Source: Thermodesulfobacteriota bacterium
GTDB taxonomy: Bacteria > Desulfobacterota_D > UBA1144 > Nemesobacterales > UBA2774
Direction: 5' to 3'
Assembly: GCA_039028315.1 (NCBI GenBank)
Contig: JBCCIH010000087.1
Span: 1-9,274, forward strand
Length of the DNA: 9,274 bases
Shown here: piece after piece, positions 7,348 to 9,274 of the stretch
Layout of the letters: each line of letters begins with the position of its first letter
How positions within the stretch are numbered: the stretch's first letter is position 1
Notes under the pieces: model-generated
Database searches by the model: none
Told to the model about the DNA's origin: nothing
The model's input: the letters and a program-made list of their open reading frames with translations, nothing else
Made by a program: the position numbers and the translations under genes

Positions 7348-8922
7348 ATGAAGAGACTATTCTTTATAACTTTATGTTTACTTTTATTATCAGGGGCTTA
7401 TTTATCTGAGTCTATGGCTCAGATAAATAAGTCAGATGATGACAACAAAAAACCAAATATTTTGGTTATCTGGGGGGATGATATAGGTTTGACAAACTTA
7501 AGCTATAACTCCAGAGGGCTTATGGGGTACAAAACTCCAAACATCGACCGTATTGCGAATGAAGGGATGATTTTTACTGATTATTACGGCGAGCAAAGCT
7601 GTACAGCAGGAAGATCAACCTTCATAACAGGGCAAAGCGTTATACGAACCGGACTCAGCAAGGTAGGTCTTCCGGGCGCTGAGCTTGGTATGAAAGAGGA
7701 AGATCCGACAATTGCAACAGTTCTTAAAGCAAGCGGTTATAGAACAGGTCAATTTGGTAAAAACCACCTTGGTGATAAAGATGAACATCTTCCAACTAAT
7801 CACGGGTTTGATGAGTTTTATGGAAACCTCTATCATTTAAATGCTGAGGAAGAGCCTGAGCTTCCGGATTATCCTTCAGAAGAAGAGTATCCTGGGTTTA
7901 GAGAAAAATATGGACCTAGAGGGGTTATTCATAGCTTTGCCGGCGGTGAAATTGAGGACACCGGTCCATTGACTAAGAAAAGAATGGAAACAGTTGACGA
8001 TGAGACCCTGGCTGAAGCTATAAGATTTATTAAAAAAGCAAATGAAGACGGAGAGCCGTTTTTTGTTTGGTGGAACGGTACAAGGATGCATTTTAGAACA
8101 CATGTGAAGTCCGAGCTGCGCGGAATATCTGGGCAGGATGAATATTCCGACGGCATGGTTGAGCATGATATGCATGTAGGTGAGCTTCTAAAATTACTTG
8201 ATGAGCTTGGAATCGCAGACAACACAGTTGTTCTATACAGCACGGATAATGGCCCTCATATGAACACATGGCCCGATGCTGCAATGACACCATTTAGAGG
8301 TGAGAAGAACACTAACTGGGAAGGCGGATGGCGTGTGCCGGCTGCTGTTAGGTGGCCGGGTAAAGTTCCTGCCGGAACAGTTTCAAACGGGATAATGCAC
8401 CACATGGACTGGCTTCCAACCTTTGCTGCAATTGCTGGTAATCCTGATATAAAAGACCAGCTCTTAAAAGGCAAGAAAATAGGAAAGCGCAGTTATAAAG
8501 TACACCTAGATGGTTACAACTCACTTGGGCTAATAACAGGAGAAGTAGATGTTAGTCCGAGAGATGAGATTTTCTATTTCTCTGATGACGGGGATTTAAC
8601 GGCGCTAAGGTATAAGGACTGGAAACTCATATTCTCAGAGCAGCGCACCACCGGTACACTTGCTGTTTGGGCCGATCCATTTGTGCCGCTTCGTATTCCG
8701 CTCTTATTTAATCTGAGACGCGATCCCTATGAGAGAGCTAACCTTACCTCAAATACATATTACGATTGGTATTTAGATCACGTCTTTTTGATCATCCCTG
8801 CTCAAGCATATGTTGCTAAATTTCTGGCTACTTTAAAGGATTTCCCTCCGAGACAAAAAGCTGCAAGTTTTTCAATTGATCAGGTATTAGAGAAGATGAA
8901 TGAAGTTCCCGGATCACCTTAA
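7348..8922 (+). CDS. Exported type I (formylglycine) arylsulfatase
   Basis: The 524-residue protein (numbering from the ATG at 7348) hydrolyses sulfate esters; its substrate is unknown. A signal peptide covers residues 1 to about 24 (M-K-R-L start, leucine-rich core, likely cleavage S-M-A|Q), so it acts in the periplasm or outside. Sulfatase active-site features appear in order: metal ligands D44-D45 in W-G-D-D, and nucleophile motif C85-T-A-G-R89, where the cysteine must become formylglycine. These are followed by K138 and H140 in G-K-N-H-L-G, a probable H248, metal ligands D300-N301 in S-T-D-N-G-P-H, and K320 in F-R-G-E-K. The motif has alanine and glycine where classical enzymes have proline and serine (C-x-P-S-R). 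The intact FGE gene immediately upstream is the probable activator. The length is normal for the family. The first ATG at 7333 would add five residues but has no usable ribosome binding site. A hairpin terminator follows the stop. Confidence 0.93.
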   Translation: MKRLFFITLCLLLLSGAYLSESMAQINKSDDDNKKPNILVIWGDDIGLTNLSYNSRGLMGYKTPNIDRIANEGMIFTDYYGEQSCTAGRSTFITGQSVIRTGLSKVGLPGAELGMKEEDPTIATVLKASGYRTGQFGKNHLGDKDEHLPTNHGFDEFYGNLYHLNAEEEPELPDYPSEEEYPGFREKYGPRGVIHSFAGGEIEDTGPLTKKRMETVDDETLAEAIRFIKKANEDGEPFFVWWNGTRMHFRTHVKSELRGISGQDEYSDGMVEHDMHVGELLKLLDELGIADNTVVLYSTDNGPHMNTWPDAAMTPFRGEKNTNWEGGWRVPAAVRWPGKVPAGTVSNGIMHHMDWLPTFAAIAGNPDIKDQLLKGKKIGKRSYKVHLDGYNSLGLITGEVDVSPRDEIFYFSDDGDLTALRYKDWKLIFSEQRTTGTLAVWADPFVPLRIPLLFNLRRDPYERANLTSNTYYDWYLDHVFLIIPAQAYVAKFLATLKDFPPRQKAASFSIDQVLEKMNEVPGSP

Positions 8923-8942
8923 AGTTTAAAATACAAACAAAT

Positions 8943-8983
8943 GCATGGCTGTTTATTATAGATAGGCAGCCATGCTTCTTTTT
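8943..8983 (+). terminator. Rho-independent terminator after the sulfatase gene
   Basis: A perfect 9-bp stem GCATGGCTG (8943-8951) and CAGCCATGC (8967-8975) with a 15-base loop is followed by the T-rich TTCTTTTT (8976-8983). The T-tract directly abuts the ribosome binding site of the next gene, so it may act as a partial terminator within an operon rather than a full stop. Confidence 0.8.
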
Positions 8984-8990
8984 AGGAGAG
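8984..8990 (+). promoter_or_regulatory. Ribosome binding site of the HAD gene
   Basis: AGGAGAG begins directly after the terminator T-tract and lies five bases before the ATG at 8996, which fixes that start. Confidence 0.75.
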
Positions 8991-8995
8991 AAGTT

Positions 8996-9274
8996 ATGAG
9001 AAAGTTTATAGCTCTAATCACAATAATCATTCTGTATGCGAGCTCAAATGCGTTTTCAGAACAAGCCCTGCCTTCATGGAATGACAGCAAACCCAAACAG
9101 TCAATAATTAGTTTTGTAGAGGAAGTTACTGATCCAAATAGTAAGTCTTATGTAAAACCAGAAGAGAGAATTGCTGTATTTGATAATGACGGCACACTTT
9201 GGGCAGAGCAGCCGATTTATTTTCAGCTTGCTTTTGTCTCAGACCGCATAAAAGAGCTAGCTCCAGCCAATCCA
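8996..9274 (+). CDS. Exported HAD-superfamily phosphatase-like protein (5' part; runs off right edge)
   Basis: Only the first 93 codons are in the window, open to the right edge. A signal peptide is visible: M-R-K start, isoleucine-rich core to about residue 14, and cleavage likely near residues 19-21 (S-N-A or A-F-S). Residues 60-70 contain A-V-F-D-N-D-G-T-L-W-A, the HAD motif I D-x-D-G-T, with D63 as probable nucleophile and D65 as general acid/base. The following A-E-Q-P-I-Y-F-Q-L-A-F resembles secreted HAD hydrolases annotated as phosphatases of the phosphoserine-phosphatase type; the substrate is unknown. Export fits a role in releasing phosphate from organic compounds. It follows the sulfatase by 73 bases that include a terminator-like hairpin, so co-expression would need read-through. 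The remaining HAD motifs lie outside the window. Confidence 0.85.
   Translation, partial: MRKFIALITIIILYASSNAFSEQALPSWNDSKPKQSIISFVEEVTDPNSKSYVKPEERIAVFDNDGTLWAEQPIYFQLAFVSDRIKELAPANP

Noticed and set aside
7615..8474. Minus-strand open frames of 66-104 codons opposite the sulfatase gene.
   Set aside because: They are overlapping shadows of a well-supported sulfatase with all active-site motifs; none has a recognisable domain or start signal. The same applies to those at 717-929 and 6364-6558.

Overview
The window looks like chromosomal DNA of a fairly AT-rich, free-living Gram-negative bacterium. The evidence is Sec signal peptides on exported enzymes, one probable lipoprotein, clear AGGAGG-type ribosome binding sites, two ordinary bacterial tRNA genes, and an aerobic-type formylglycine-generating enzyme. 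The lineage cannot be fixed from sequence alone; an uncultured delta-proteobacterium-like lineage is only a guess. No mobile element, CRISPR array, phage gene or origin was seen.

Region 1 (1-4050, minus strand) is the 5' part of one very large gene running off the left edge. Its 1350 codons contain no stop. They encode a signal peptide followed by nine complete DUF11-type beta-sandwich repeats and the start of a tenth, so the product is a giant exported or surface protein.

Region 2 (4064-4586) is a divergent intergenic region of about 520 bp. It holds two adjacent perfect dyads just upstream of the DUF11 gene, several TATAAT hexamers, and another dyad in the probable leader of the next gene.

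Region 3 (4587-5791, plus) encodes a polyphosphate kinase 2 (PPK2) and, five bases later, a 94-residue unrecognised protein that is probably co-transcribed.

Region 4 (5892-6106, plus) has two tRNA genes, Arg(UCU) and His(GUG), each with a plausible promoter.

Region 5 (6193-9274, plus) is an exported sulfatase module. It comprises a membrane-anchored FGE homologue with both catalytic cysteines, an exported type I sulfatase whose nucleophile motif is C-T-A-G-R, a hairpin terminator, and the 5' part of an exported HAD-family phosphatase-like protein. The FGE would convert the sulfatase cysteine to formylglycine, here apparently outside the cytoplasm. The sulfatase and HAD enzyme may together release sulfate and phosphate from organic esters in the periplasm. 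The window contains no clearly new system; the exported FGE/sulfatase/HAD unit and the DUF11 giant are the most interesting parts.
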